This document shows, in pieces, positions 42,402 through 50,853 of a stretch of 64,000 bases of DNA. Location: positions 1-64,000 of the forward strand of contig JAHCAK010000003.1 in assembly GCA_019634955.1 (NCBI GenBank), written 5' to 3'. Within the stretch, counting starts at the first letter, position 1, and every line of letters begins with the position of its first letter. Both the position numbers and the translations under genes were made by a program. Below the pieces are notes generated by a model, which ran no database searches, had not been told where the DNA came from, and saw only the letters and a list, made by a program, of their open reading frames with translations. The DNA is from Burkholderiales bacterium. Lineage in GTDB: Bacteria; Pseudomonadota; Gammaproteobacteria; Burkholderiales; Usitatibacteraceae.

Positions 42402-42530
42402 GGGTCGGCTCGGGGGCTGGCTACCCCGCCATCGTACCGGTTGCTCGCGGCGAAGCCTGTGCTACATTTTCGCCGCGAAGGCGGGGGCCGACACCCGCCC
42501 ATCGAGCGCCGTGACCCCGACAGGATCGCC

Positions 42531-44057
42531 ATGACGACGATGAACCGTCTCGCCGCCGCCTTCGCTTGCCTTGCCGCCCTCGCCACCCTCGCCTCGCCCG
42601 CGCTCGCCGCGACGACCACGACCGTGGTGGACGTCCCTTTCGGCGCCGACGGCGACAGCCAGCGGTTCCTCTTCGTCGCCCCTGATGCGCCCAAGGCCAT
42701 CGTCGTCTCGGTGCCTGGCGGCGACGGCATCATGGGGATCCAGGACGACGGCACGATGACCACGCGGGTGGCCGCGTGCACCCCCGTCTCTCGCGTGCGC
42801 CAGGCGCTCGCGGACCGCGGCTATGCGGTCGCGCTGGTCGACGCCACGCGCAACGGCACGGTGCGCAACGCCGCCGGCATCCTCGAGGCCATCCGCTGGG
42901 CGCGCGCGCGCCACGCCGTCCCCGTGTGGGTAGTGGGCGGCAGCGCCGCCACGGTCGCGGTCACGAACATGGGAGCGACCCTCCCGCCGGATATTCCCGG
43001 CGGCATCATCTACAACTCGCCGGACAGGCCCAACGCGCAGGTGGCGCAGGTGCGCCGCCACGCGCAGGTCGTCTACCACACGCTCGACACGCTCGCGTTC
43101 GGAAACCTCATGTACAACGCGCTCACCGGCGCCGTGGTGCGCGAGCGCGTCGCCCTCTCGGGCGGGACCAACGCCAACTGTACCTACCACGGATTCAACG
43201 GCCTCGACGCCGCCTACCTCGACACCACCACGACATTCATGGACAAGTACACGGCGGCCACGCTCGCGACCGCCACGCCCAACGTGCAGGGGCTCTGGTG
43301 GAAGTCCCCGGCCGGCTCGGAATCGGGATGGGGCGTGAACCTCACGCAGCAGGGCGACATCCTCTTCGCCACCTGGTTCACCTACGACACGGACGGGCGC
43401 GGCCTGTGGCTCGTGATGCCCGCGGGCGCCAAGGGCGCGGGCAACTCCTGGTCCGGCACGCTCTACCGCACGACCGGCCCTGCCTTCAACGCCGTGCCGT
43501 TCAACCCCGCGCAGGTCGTGGCCACCGAGGTCGGCACCGCCACCTTCACCTTCACCGACGGCGACAACGGCACTTTCGCGTGGGTGGTGAACGGCGTGTC
43601 GCAGTCCAAGCCCATCACGCGGCAGGTGTTCTCGCCCACGCAGCCGGCCTGCGCCGTGGGCGGCGCGGCGGGATCGAGCCCCAACTACCGCGCGTTGTGG
43701 TGGACGCCGGGCGGTGCCGAGTCGGGCTGGGGGCTCAACGTCGACCACCAGGGCGACATCCTCTTCGCCACCTGGTTCACCTACGACGCCGACGGGCGGG
43801 GGCTCTGGCTCGTGGCGCCCGCGCTCGTGCGGACGGGCAGCGGCTACGCCGGCGCGCTCTACCGCACCACGGGCCCAGCCTTCAGCGCCAACCCCTGGAA
43901 CGGCGGCGCCGTGGTCGCGACGGAAGTAGGCACCGCGTCGCTCGCCTTCGCCGACGCGGACACCGGCACCTTCACCTACACCTACGCGGGCGTCACGCAA
44001 TCCAAGCCCATCACGCGGCAGGCGTTCGCGACACCGGCGACGGTGTGCAGGAACTGA
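42531..44057 (+). CDS. Exported hydrolase-like protein with two ESGWG modules
   Basis: This 508-aa protein has a signal peptide (ends PALA near residue 27). Residues 30-245 look like an alpha/beta hydrolase-type domain, with a VVGGSAAT nucleophile-elbow-like segment (S139). Residues 254-368 and 389-502 are two copies of a module beginning LWWxxPxxxESGWGxN, continuing QGDILFATWFTYD and ending KPITRQxF. The same module ends the RCC1-repeat protein at 37114. Module function is unknown; the tryptophan-rich core suggests binding of a ligand or surface. Start 42531 fits the signal peptide. Confidence 0.8.
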   Translation: MTTMNRLAAAFACLAALATLASPALAATTTTVVDVPFGADGDSQRFLFVAPDAPKAIVVSVPGGDGIMGIQDDGTMTTRVAACTPVSRVRQALADRGYAVALVDATRNGTVRNAAGILEAIRWARARHAVPVWVVGGSAATVAVTNMGATLPPDIPGGIIYNSPDRPNAQVAQVRRHAQVVYHTLDTLAFGNLMYNALTGAVVRERVALSGGTNANCTYHGFNGLDAAYLDTTTTFMDKYTAATLATATPNVQGLWWKSPAGSESGWGVNLTQQGDILFATWFTYDTDGRGLWLVMPAGAKGAGNSWSGTLYRTTGPAFNAVPFNPAQVVATEVGTATFTFTDGDNGTFAWVVNGVSQSKPITRQVFSPTQPACAVGGAAGSSPNYRALWWTPGGAESGWGLNVDHQGDILFATWFTYDADGRGLWLVAPALVRTGSGYAGALYRTTGPAFSANPWNGGAVVATEVGTASLAFADADTGTFTYTYAGVTQSKPITRQAFATPATVCRN

Positions 44058-44099
44058 CGGGGCGCGATCGCTCTCCGCGCCGCCTGCGGCGACCGCGGT

Positions 44100-44570
44100 C
44101 TAGTGGCAGCTTTCGGGAAGGCTCGCCGCCGCTTCCCGCATCAGCGCGCCGAACTCCGCGCCCCGCATGTGGACGAGGGTCTCGTGGTCGCCGGCCTCGA
44201 AGTAGACGTCGGCCCGCCTGCCGAGGCCCTCATCCCAGATTGTGCGGATGCCGTAGGCGGCGCCGACCGGCGGGACGGCGCCCGGCCGGCAATCGGCGAA
44301 GAGTCCGCCAAGACGGGCCTCGCTCACCAGCGCGAAGTCGTCGGACAGGGCCTCTCCGAGATCCTCGACATCCAGGTGGTGGTTCGCGGGGAGCACGGCC
44401 ATCAGGTAACCCCCCCGGCCCTCGAGGACGACCGCCTTCGCCACGCGATCCGGGGGTACGTGCGCACGGTGCGCCGCTTCCATGCACGACCCGCTGGGTT
44501 CGTGGGACACGCAGTCCCAAGGGAGTTGCCGGTCCGCGATGTACTTCTGCAGCCGGTTGGCGATCGACAT
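44100..44570 (-). CDS. YbaK/EbsC-type aminoacyl-tRNA deacylase domain protein
   Basis: This 156-aa protein is of the YbaK/ProX editing family, which removes wrongly attached amino acids from tRNA. The family lysine lies in RVAKAVVLEG (near 43-52). A GAVPPVGAAYGI loop is present near 97-108. ATG 44570 is chosen because AAGGAGG lies seven bases upstream; the frame runs 13 codons further. It converges on the 42531 gene with a 42-base gap. Confidence 0.85.
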   Translation of the reverse strand: MSIANRLQKYIADRQLPWDCVSHEPSGSCMEAAHRAHVPPDRVAKAVVLEGRGGYLMAVLPANHHLDVEDLGEALSDDFALVSEARLGGLFADCRPGAVPPVGAAYGIRTIWDEGLGRRADVYFEAGDHETLVHMRGAEFGALMREAAASLPESCH

Positions 44571-44717
44571 GACAACCTCCTTTCGTGGAGATCCATCCCG
44601 ACGGTCCATCGTCGCGCCACGGCGCGGGCCGCGTGTTGACTGCCATCAACGCTTCTCCACGGCCGGCGGGCGCGGGGGATATCTGGCAGACTTTCCCGGT
44701 TCCCCGGAGGATTCCGC

Positions 44718-45029
44718 ATGATCACCGCCATCGCCACGTTCCGCCTGCCGAAGCGACTCGCCGTCGACGAGGCCCGCGCCATCTTCCAGGGCACGGCGCC
44801 GCGCTACCAGTCGCAGCCCGGGCTCATCCGCAAGTACTACGTGCTCTCCGAGGACGGCATGACCGTCGGCGGCATCTACCTCTGGGAGTCGCGCGCGGCG
44901 GCCGACGCCCTCTACACCGACGAGTGGCGCGCGTTCGTCACCGGGAAGTACGGCGTGGCGCCCGATCTCGCCTACTGGGAGACCCCGGTCGTCGTCGACA
45001 ACCCGACGCAGCGGATCGTCGTCGCGTGA
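44718..45029 (+). CDS. YdhR-like dimeric alpha/beta-barrel protein
   Basis: This 103-aa protein has a ferredoxin-like monooxygenase fold: an N-terminal beta strand MITAIATFRLP, RYQSQPGLIRKYYVLSEDG and GGIYLWESRAAADALY. These are typical of YdhR-type small monooxygenase-like proteins. GGAGG precedes the ATG. It overlaps the thioesterase gene in a GTGA junction. The reaction, if any, is unknown. Confidence 0.8.
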   Translation: MITAIATFRLPKRLAVDEARAIFQGTAPRYQSQPGLIRKYYVLSEDGMTVGGIYLWESRAAADALYTDEWRAFVTGKYGVAPDLAYWETPVVVDNPTQRIVVA

Positions 45030-45502
45030 GCCGGCCCGCGGAAGCGGTTGCCGCGTTCCAGGACCGCTACCCGGAGAAGTTCAGCCACTGCTACGGCTGC
45101 GGCCGCAGCAACCCGCACGGCCACCACCTGAAGAGCTTCTGGGACGGCGAGGAAACGGTCGCGCGCTTCACCGTCCGCCCGGAATTCAGCGGCGGCGTGC
45201 CCGGCCACGCCTACGGCGGCATGGTCGCTTCCCTGCTGGATTGCCACGGCACGGCCTCGGCCGCCGCCTTCGCCTACCGCGCGGCCGGCCGCGAGATGGG
45301 CGACGGCGGCGAGTTCATGCGCTTCGTCACCGCGTCGCTGAAGGTGGAGTACCTGCGCCCCACGCCCGTCGGGGTGGAGCTCGAGATCCGCGGCCGGCTG
45401 GAATCGGTCGTCGGCCGCAAGGTGCAGGTGTCGCTGTCGCTCCTCGCCGGCGGCAAGCCGTGCGCGCGCGGCGAGATGCTCGCCGTGCAGTTCCGGGAAT
45501 AG
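45026..45502 (+). CDS. PaaI-type hotdog thioesterase
   Basis: This 158-aa hotdog-fold protein starts at a GTG overlapping the previous stop. It has a short N-terminal CYGCG segment (near residues 21-25) often seen in this thioesterase group. The catalytic loop HAYGGMVASLLDCHGTA (about 58-74) follows, then core strands SLKVEYLRPTPVG. It probably hydrolyses acyl-CoA esters. Pairing with the YdhR-like gene suggests a shared, unidentified pathway. Confidence 0.83.
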   Translation: MSRPAEAVAAFQDRYPEKFSHCYGCGRSNPHGHHLKSFWDGEETVARFTVRPEFSGGVPGHAYGGMVASLLDCHGTASAAAFAYRAAGREMGDGGEFMRFVTASLKVEYLRPTPVGVELEIRGRLESVVGRKVQVSLSLLAGGKPCARGEMLAVQFRE

Positions 45503-45506
45503 CGCC

Positions 45507-46055
45507 TCAGGAATCCATGCCGTAGCGGTGCGGGGCGAGCTTCCCGGGCTCCGCGTCCTCGTCCTCGAGGTCGACGGCAGCCGACGCCGGAAGCTTCGCA
45601 AGGATGTCCTTCACCATCCGGACGTGCTCGGCCTCCTCTTCCCGCAGCTCCTCGAAGAGCGCCTTCACCTCGGGGTGCTCCACGTGGCGAAGGGCCCGGT
45701 CGTAGAAGTCGAAAGCCTTCTCCTCGGCGGCGAGCGCCACCTGGTAGGCGCTGCGCGTCGACATGTTCCAGCGGGTCGCGCCGACGTCCGGCGCCTCCAC
45801 GTCGAAGATGTCGTCCAGCCTCACGCGGGGGGGTGTGGCGCCGAAGAGGGCCAGCCGGCGCTCGGTGAGCTGCTCGCCGTGCTTGTTCTCGTTCACGGCC
45901 ATCGATTCGAAGACCGCGCCGGCGTCGTCGTCGGCACGGCTGCCGAGGCGCTCGGCGAACTGCGCGTAGCGCTTGTAGGCCTCGACCTCGATCAGGGTGG
46001 CGAGGTCGAGGGCGTCCATCAGGGAGAGCGTGGCGAAATCGAGTCGGGTGGGCAT
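45507..46055 (-). CDS. Ferritin-like / rubrerythrin-family di-iron protein
   Basis: This 182-aa four-helix protein has ferritin-like metal motifs: E24-E-type IEVEAYKRYAQF, ENKHGEQ with ExxH, EEKAFDFYDRA, and EEEAEHVRMVKD with a second ExxH. These fit a di-iron centre. There is no C-terminal rubredoxin domain. Possible roles are iron handling or peroxide defence. It converges on the thioesterase gene with a 4-base gap. Confidence 0.82.
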   Translation of the reverse strand: MPTRLDFATLSLMDALDLATLIEVEAYKRYAQFAERLGSRADDDAGAVFESMAVNENKHGEQLTERRLALFGATPPRVRLDDIFDVEAPDVGATRWNMSTRSAYQVALAAEEKAFDFYDRALRHVEHPEVKALFEELREEEAEHVRMVKDILAKLPASAAVDLEDEDAEPGKLAPHRYGMDS

Positions 46056-46132
46056 GGGAACCTCTCGCGGTGATGGAAAGACGGTAGCACCGCGCCGAGC
46101 GCGCGGTCAAAGGCCAGGCCACCACGGGGAAA

Positions 46133-46426
46133 CTAGGCGTGCAGCGCCTCGATCGCCGATTTCGGGTCCGATGCCACGATCTTCAGGAGCGCACGCGCCG
46201 GTCCCGTCGGCCGGGTTCGGCGCTGCTCCCAGTTCTGCAGCGTGCGGAGGTTCACGCCGATCAACTTCGCGAACTGCGACTGGCTGATCCGCGCAGCCTC
46301 GCGAATCGCCCGGACATCGGGCTCCTCGAGTTCCGTCACCTTGACGCCACGAACAGGCTTTCCGGCCATGTGGCGCTTCATCTCGCGCACGCCCTTGATC
46401 AACTGATCGAAGTGCTCCTTATCCAT
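46133..46426 (-). CDS. Helix-turn-helix antitoxin (NadS/HigA-like)
   Basis: This 97-aa DNA-binding protein has an HTH at about 52-75 (ISQSQFAKLIGVNLRTLQNWE). Its layout matches NadS-type antitoxins that pair with RelE/HigB toxins. Its start overlaps the toxin stop by 8 bases. It should neutralise the toxin and repress the shared promoter by binding the 15-bp palindrome upstream. Confidence 0.88.
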   Translation of the reverse strand: MDKEHFDQLIKGVREMKRHMAGKPVRGVKVTELEEPDVRAIREAARISQSQFAKLIGVNLRTLQNWEQRRTRPTGPARALLKIVASDPKSAIEALHA

Positions 46427-46739
46427 TCTTCAAATCCCTCGTCAGATCCGCGAGCACCTTCACCTGACGCGGGGTCAGATCTTCGCGCTCGCTCTTCACG
46501 TATCCAAAAACCAGATAGATCTGGCTCCCGGACACCTTCCAGTAGTAGATGATCCGGGAGCCACCGCGCTTGCCACGGCCTTGCGCGGCCCAACGCACCT
46601 TGCGCAACCCACCGCCTCCCGGGATCAGGTCCCCGGCCTCGGGCGAGACAAGCAGGAAACTCTGGAATGCCCTGAGGTCCTCGTCGGTCCAGTGCTCCCG
46701 TCGAAATTCCGAAAAAGGAGTCAGCTCGACGAAAACCAT
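46419..46739 (-). CDS. RelE/HigB-family toxin
   Basis: This 106-aa protein has the RelE-type fold segments LIPGGGGLRKVRWA, RGKRGGSRIIYYWKV and IYLVFGYVKSEREDLTPRQ, with the basic residues that contact RNA on the ribosome. It is encoded upstream of its antitoxin, as in higBA. ATG 46739 is chosen because the promoter -10 lies only seven bases before it. The message would then have almost no leader. Confidence 0.87.
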   Translation of the reverse strand: MVFVELTPFSEFRREHWTDEDLRAFQSFLLVSPEAGDLIPGGGGLRKVRWAAQGRGKRGGSRIIYYWKVSGSQIYLVFGYVKSEREDLTPRQVKVLADLTRDLKNG

Positions 46740-46745
46740 GGCGCG

Positions 46746-46789
46746 ACTATACGCTGCCAGCGCATACGCGGCAAGCGTATGCGCTGGCA
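46746..46789 (-). promoter_or_regulatory. Toxin-antitoxin promoter inside a 15-bp palindrome
   Basis: On the minus strand TTGCCG (46769-46774) and TATAGT (46746-46751) are spaced exactly 17 bp. The perfect inverted repeat TGCCAGCGCATACGC (46755-46769) and its complement (46775-46789) flank GGCAA and cover the -35 and spacer. A repressor bound here would block polymerase. The predicted start falls at or next to the toxin ATG. Confidence 0.8.
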
Positions 46790-46802
46790 TGACCTCCCAA
46801 TG

Positions 46803-46830
46803 AAAAGGGGCCAGTCTCTCGACTGGCCCC
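46803..46830 (-). terminator. Intrinsic terminator after tRNA-Arg
   Basis: GGGGCCAGTC (46807-46816) pairs perfectly with GACTGGCCCC (46821-46830) around TCTC. On the minus strand TTTT follows (46803-46806). It starts ten bases past the tRNA 3' end. Confidence 0.9.
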
Positions 46831-46840
46831 TTCTTCCAAC

Positions 46841-46917
46841 TGGCGCGCCCGGCAGGATTCGAACCCACGACCCCCTGGTTCGTAGCCAGGTACTCTATCC
46901 AACTGAGCTACGGGCGC
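46841..46917 (-). tRNA. tRNA-Arg (anticodon ACG)
   Basis: This 77-base tRNA on the minus strand has an encoded CCA end. The acceptor stem GCGCCCG (46917-46911) pairs with CGGGCGC. The D-arm contains AGCTCAGTTGGATAGAG. The anticodon stem CTGGC/ACCAG-type loop reads CTACGAA, anticodon ACG. The T-arm contains GGTTCGAATCC. ACG is read as ICG after deamination and decodes CGU, CGC and CGA, the main arginine codons in this GC-rich genome. Confidence 0.96.
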
Positions 46918-46927
46918 GAAGTCGGCA

Positions 46928-46955
46928 ATTATAGCAAAGGGCGGCCGTCCGGCAA
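46928..46955 (-). promoter_or_regulatory. tRNA-Arg promoter
   Basis: On the minus strand TTGCCG (46950-46955) and a perfect TATAAT (46928-46933) are separated by 16 bp. The -10 ends ten bases before the tRNA 5' end. The rest of the 178-base gap up to 47095 shows no further gene. Confidence 0.85.
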
Positions 46956-47095
46956 AATCCCGCCCGGGCTGGCGCTTCCCCGGCATTGCACCTGCAACCG
47001 GAGGGCCCTGAGGCACGGGTTTCCTGCTAGTTTCCACCTTCGAGCCGAAGGACGCCCCGGGCGAAGGACCCACCGGCGCCGGCCAACAGGGAATC

Positions 47096-48247
47096 GTGGC
47101 AGCCATCGCACAAGACGCACCGCAGGAAGGCACCGATCCGATCGCCCTGCGCGACCGGGTCCGCGCGGACCGCCTGCAGCTCCTCTACTGGCAGTCCTTC
47201 CCCGCCCTCTTCGTGAGCGTCGCGGTGGCGGGCCTCCTCGCCTTGCTGCTGTGGCCGGCCGCGCGGCACGAGGCGGTCGTGCTGTGGATGAGCCTCGTCG
47301 TCGGCACCTCGGCGGCGCGCCTCGCGCTCTTCGCCGCCTACCGCGTGAAGGCGCCGTCGGGCGCGGCGCTCCTCGCCTGGGAGCGGCCCTACCTCACGAC
47401 CCTCGCGGCGGCGACGCTGGCGTGGGGCTTCGGGGCGGTCTGGATCATGCCCAAGGACTCCTTCCTGCACCAGGCGATCACGCTCGTGATCCTGGTGGGC
47501 ATGGCCGGGGGCGCGCTTTCGGTGTACTCGGCGGTCCGGTGGCTCGCGCTCGCCACCATCGGCGTGCTGCTGCTGCCGGCCTCGGCCTGGCTGATCGCCT
47601 TCGAGGGGCGGCCCGGGCTCTACCTTGGGCTTGCGGTGCTCCTCTTCTGCCTCTCGGCGATCCGTGCCACGCGCGTGCTCTCGCAGGCGATGGAGCAGAA
47701 TTTCGTGCTGACCTACGAGCTGCGCGAGGCCAAGGAGGCCGCCGAGCGCATGGCCGGCACCGACGCGCTCTCGGGCCTTTCGAACCGCCGCGCCTTCCTC
47801 GATGCGGCGCAGGCGCCCGCGCACTACTGCCGCCGCAACGCGCTGCCGATGTCGGCGATCGTGCTCGACCTCGACCACTTCAAGCGCATCAACGACACGC
47901 ATGGCCACGTCGCCGGCGACATAGCCATCCACCACGCCGGCAACCTCATCCGCACCAGCCTGCGCCGCTCGGACCTGTGCTGCCGCTGGGGCGGGGAGGA
48001 GTTCGTGATCCTGCTGCCCGACACGCCGCTCGCGGAAGCCGCCCGCGTGGCCGAAAAGCTTCGCGCGGCAATCGAGGCGTTCCCCGTGCCGCTCCCCGCC
48101 GCCGACGTCCCGGTCACGGCGAGCCTCGGCGTGGCCGAGGGGCCCGAGGAGGTCGAGGCCCTGATCGACCGCGCCGATGCCGCGCTCTACCGCGCCAAGC
48201 GCGAGGGCCGCAACCGCGTGGCCTGCGCCGAGTCGCCGCAGCCGTAG
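47096..48247 (+). CDS. Membrane diguanylate cyclase (first of tandem pair)
   Basis: This 383-aa protein starts with GTG. Residues of about 30-205 contain five or six membrane helices of no named sensory family. The GGDEF domain (about 218-375) has an intact RWGGEEF active site, metal-binding VLDLDHFKRIND and an inhibitory-site RRSD five residues before the active site. It should make cyclic di-GMP from GTP, with product feedback. It is about half identical by eye to the next gene and ends seven bases before it. Confidence 0.9.
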   Translation: MAAIAQDAPQEGTDPIALRDRVRADRLQLLYWQSFPALFVSVAVAGLLALLLWPAARHEAVVLWMSLVVGTSAARLALFAAYRVKAPSGAALLAWERPYLTTLAAATLAWGFGAVWIMPKDSFLHQAITLVILVGMAGGALSVYSAVRWLALATIGVLLLPASAWLIAFEGRPGLYLGLAVLLFCLSAIRATRVLSQAMEQNFVLTYELREAKEAAERMAGTDALSGLSNRRAFLDAAQAPAHYCRRNALPMSAIVLDLDHFKRINDTHGHVAGDIAIHHAGNLIRTSLRRSDLCCRWGGEEFVILLPDTPLAEAARVAEKLRAAIEAFPVPLPAADVPVTASLGVAEGPEEVEALIDRADAALYRAKREGRNRVACAESPQP

Positions 48248-48254
48248 CCGCCCG

Positions 48255-49373
48255 ATGGACCCCGTCCGCGCCGACCGCATCCGCCTGCTCTACGGGTCGT
48301 CCTTCCCGGCCGTGTTCATGAGCCTCGCCGCCGGCTCCATCCTCGCGGCGTTGCTGTGGCCCGCCGCGGACCGCGCGGCCGTGGTCGCGTGGCTGGCGCT
48401 CCTCGCCGTCGCCTCCGCGGCCCGCGTCGCGCTCTTCGTCGCCTACCGGGCGCGGGCGCCGAAGGACGGGCCGGGCCTGCTCGCCTGGGAGAGGCCCTAT
48501 GTGTGGACGCTCCTCGCCTCATCGGCCACCTGGGGACTCGGAGCCGCGTGGATCATGCCGAAGGGCTCGCTCCTGCACCAGGCGCTCACGATCTTCGTGC
48601 TGGTCGGCATGGCGGGCGCGGCGCTCGCGGCCTACTCGGCCATCCGCGAGCTGGTGGTCGCCACCCTCGTGCTGGTGCTCGCGCCCGCCACGCTCCTGCT
48701 CTTCGCGAGCCCTGACGCGAGCGCGAACCTCGTCGGCGTGGGCGTGCTGCTCTTCCTGCTTTCGTCGTTTCGCGCCTCGCGCGTGATCTCCGACACGCTG
48801 CAGCAGAACTTCCAGATGACGCACGCGCTGCGCGAGGCCGCCGCGTCCGCCGAGCGCATCGCCAGCATCGACGCGCTCACGGGCCTCACCAACCGCCGCT
48901 CGTTCGAGGAGCGGGCCGAGTCACCCTTCCAGTTCTGCCAACGCAACGCCTTGCCCATCGCCGCCGTCGTGATCGACCTGGACCACTTCAAGCAGATCAA
49001 CGACACGCGCGGCCACGGCGTGGGCGACGAGGCCATCCGCCATTGCGCCAGGCTCATCCAGTCGGGCCTGCGGCGCTCGGACCTCTGCTGCCGCTGGGGG
49101 GGCGAGGAGTTCGTGGTGCTGCTGCCGGGCACCTCCCTCGCGCAGGCCGAGGTCGTGGCCGAGGACATCCGCGCCACCATCGCGCAGACGCCCGTGCCAA
49201 CCGATGAAGGCCCCCTGCGCGTGACGGCGAGCCTGGGCGTGGCCGAGGGCGGCGAGACGCTGGAAGCGCTCATCCACCAAGCCGACCTGGCCCTCTACCG
49301 CGCCAAGCGCGAGGGGCGCAACCGCGTGGCCTGCGACCGGGCACCGGCGCCCGCCGAGGCCGAAACAGCCTAG
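48255..49373 (+). CDS. Membrane diguanylate cyclase (second of tandem pair)
   Basis: This 372-aa paralogue of the preceding gene has the same order: about six N-terminal membrane helices (15-195) and a GGDEF domain (about 210-365) with VIDLDHFKQIND, RWGGEEF and an RRSD inhibitory site. The pair arose by tandem duplication and differs mostly in the membrane part, so they may sense different cues. Its stop overlaps the convergent CBS gene stop in a shared CTAG. Confidence 0.9.
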   Translation: MDPVRADRIRLLYGSSFPAVFMSLAAGSILAALLWPAADRAAVVAWLALLAVASAARVALFVAYRARAPKDGPGLLAWERPYVWTLLASSATWGLGAAWIMPKGSLLHQALTIFVLVGMAGAALAAYSAIRELVVATLVLVLAPATLLLFASPDASANLVGVGVLLFLLSSFRASRVISDTLQQNFQMTHALREAAASAERIASIDALTGLTNRRSFEERAESPFQFCQRNALPIAAVVIDLDHFKQINDTRGHGVGDEAIRHCARLIQSGLRRSDLCCRWGGEEFVVLLPGTSLAQAEVVAEDIRATIAQTPVPTDEGPLRVTASLGVAEGGETLEALIHQADLALYRAKREGRNRVACDRAPAPAEAETA

Positions 49374-49849
49374 CCCTGCTTCAGCGTCTCCACCGCGTCC
49401 ATGGCGCGGGTGCGGATCTCGCCGCGGCGCCCTTCGTGGGCGATGGGCTCGTCCGGCAGGATGAGCCAGCGCATCAGGTCGCGGATCGAGACCACGCCGG
49501 CGGGCTTGCCGCCATCCGACACCAGCATGTGGCGGTAGCCGTGCTCGACCATGATGCGCAGCGTCTCGACGATGGATTCGGACGCGGGCACCTGGCGGAC
49601 CTCCGGTGACATGACAGCGGACATCGCGGTCGTCTTCGGGTCGCGCCCCTGCCGCACCACGCGGCGCATCAGGTCGCGTTCGGTGAAGATCCCGGCCATG
49701 CGGCCGCCGGCATCGCGCACGAGCACGGAGCCCAGCCCCTTCTCGTCCATCAGCGCCACGGCTTCCGAGACGGTCGCGGTGGAAGCCACGGAAAACAGGC
49801 TGGCACTCGGCTTGCCCTTGAGGACATCGCCCACGGGACGGTCGATCAT
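49370..49849 (-). CDS. Two-CBS-domain protein
   Basis: This 159-aa cytosolic protein is built of two CBS domains (about 10-70 and 75-130), with FTERDLMRRVV and VSIRDLMRWL as the repeat ends. CBS pairs bind adenine nucleotides and usually regulate a partner. GGAGGAG upstream of ATG 49849 supports this start over longer options. No partner domain is fused, and neighbours give no clear target. Confidence 0.87.
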   Translation of the reverse strand: MIDRPVGDVLKGKPSASLFSVASTATVSEAVALMDEKGLGSVLVRDAGGRMAGIFTERDLMRRVVRQGRDPKTTAMSAVMSPEVRQVPASESIVETLRIMVEHGYRHMLVSDGGKPAGVVSIRDLMRWLILPDEPIAHEGRRGEIRTRAMDAVETLKQG

Positions 49850-49935
49850 TTCTTTTTCTCCTCCTGGAACCGGAAACGGGTGCGACCATCCTACGCCGGG
49901 AGGCCCGCCTCGGGGAGCCTCCGGAGCCGCCCGCC

Positions 49936-50853
49936 ATGCGAGATTCCGCACCCATTGACCGACGCAATGCCCTGCAGGCCCTCGCCGCGCTCGCCGGCGC
50001 GGCGCTCCTGCCCGCCACCGCCGCCCCGGCGCCGGTGCTGGAGCGGCCCATCCCCGCCACGGGCGAGCGCATCCCGGCCATCGGCATGGGAACCTGGCTC
50101 ACCTTCGACGTGGCGCCCGGCGCCGATCGCGACGCGCGCCTCGCCGTGCTGCGCGAGTTCTTCGCCGGCGGGGGCACGCTTCTCGATTCGTCGCCCATGT
50201 ACGGCTACGCGGAGGCCGCCCTCGGGGAGCTCGTCCCGAAGGCCCGGCCGGCGCGCGTGTTCAACGCGACCAAGGTGTGGACGCCCACCCGCTTCCTGGG
50301 CGTGAGGCAGATGGAGGAGTCCTTCGCCCACTGGGGCGTGCGCCGCTTCGACCTCATGCAGGTGCACAACATGCTGGACTGGGAGACGCACCTCGCCACG
50401 CTCAAGGAGTGGAAGGCCGCCGGCCGCATCCGCTACCTCGGCATCACCACCTCGCACGGGCGCCGCCACGACGCGCTGGAAGCCGCCATGAAGCGCGAGC
50501 GCTTCGACTTCGTCCAGTTCAGCTACTCCTTCGCCGACCGCGACGCCGAGAAGCGCCTCCTGCCGCTGGCGCAGGACCGCGGCGCGGCCGTCATCGTGAA
50601 CCGCCCCTTCGACGGGGGCGGCCTCTTCGGCGCCGTGAAGGGCAAGCCGCTGCCGGGCTGGGCGCGCGACATCGACTGCGCCAACTGGGCGCAGGTGTTC
50701 CTCAAGTTCGTGGTCTCGCACCCGGCCGTCACCTGCGCCATCCCCGCGACGACGAGCCCCGCCCACATGCGCGAGGACACCGGCGCGCTCCAGGGCCGCC
50801 TGCCGGACGCCGCCCTGCGGCGACGCATGGCGGCCGATTTCGACCGGCTCTAG
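49936..50853 (+). CDS. Tat-exported aldo/keto reductase
   Basis: This 305-aa protein begins with a twin-arginine signal (DRRNALQALAALAGAALLPA, residues 8-27). The mature part is an aldo/keto reductase barrel with D83 and Y88 in DSSPMYGYAE, K112 in ATKVW and H143 in MQVHN forming the catalytic tetrad. Tat export implies that it folds with its nicotinamide cofactor before crossing the membrane. The substrate is unknown. Its stop shares a CTAG with the convergent small gene. Confidence 0.87.
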   Translation: MRDSAPIDRRNALQALAALAGAALLPATAAPAPVLERPIPATGERIPAIGMGTWLTFDVAPGADRDARLAVLREFFAGGGTLLDSSPMYGYAEAALGELVPKARPARVFNATKVWTPTRFLGVRQMEESFAHWGVRRFDLMQVHNMLDWETHLATLKEWKAAGRIRYLGITTSHGRRHDALEAAMKRERFDFVQFSYSFADRDAEKRLLPLAQDRGAAVIVNRPFDGGGLFGAVKGKPLPGWARDIDCANWAQVFLKFVVSHPAVTCAIPATTSPAHMREDTGALQGRLPDAALRRRMAADFDRL

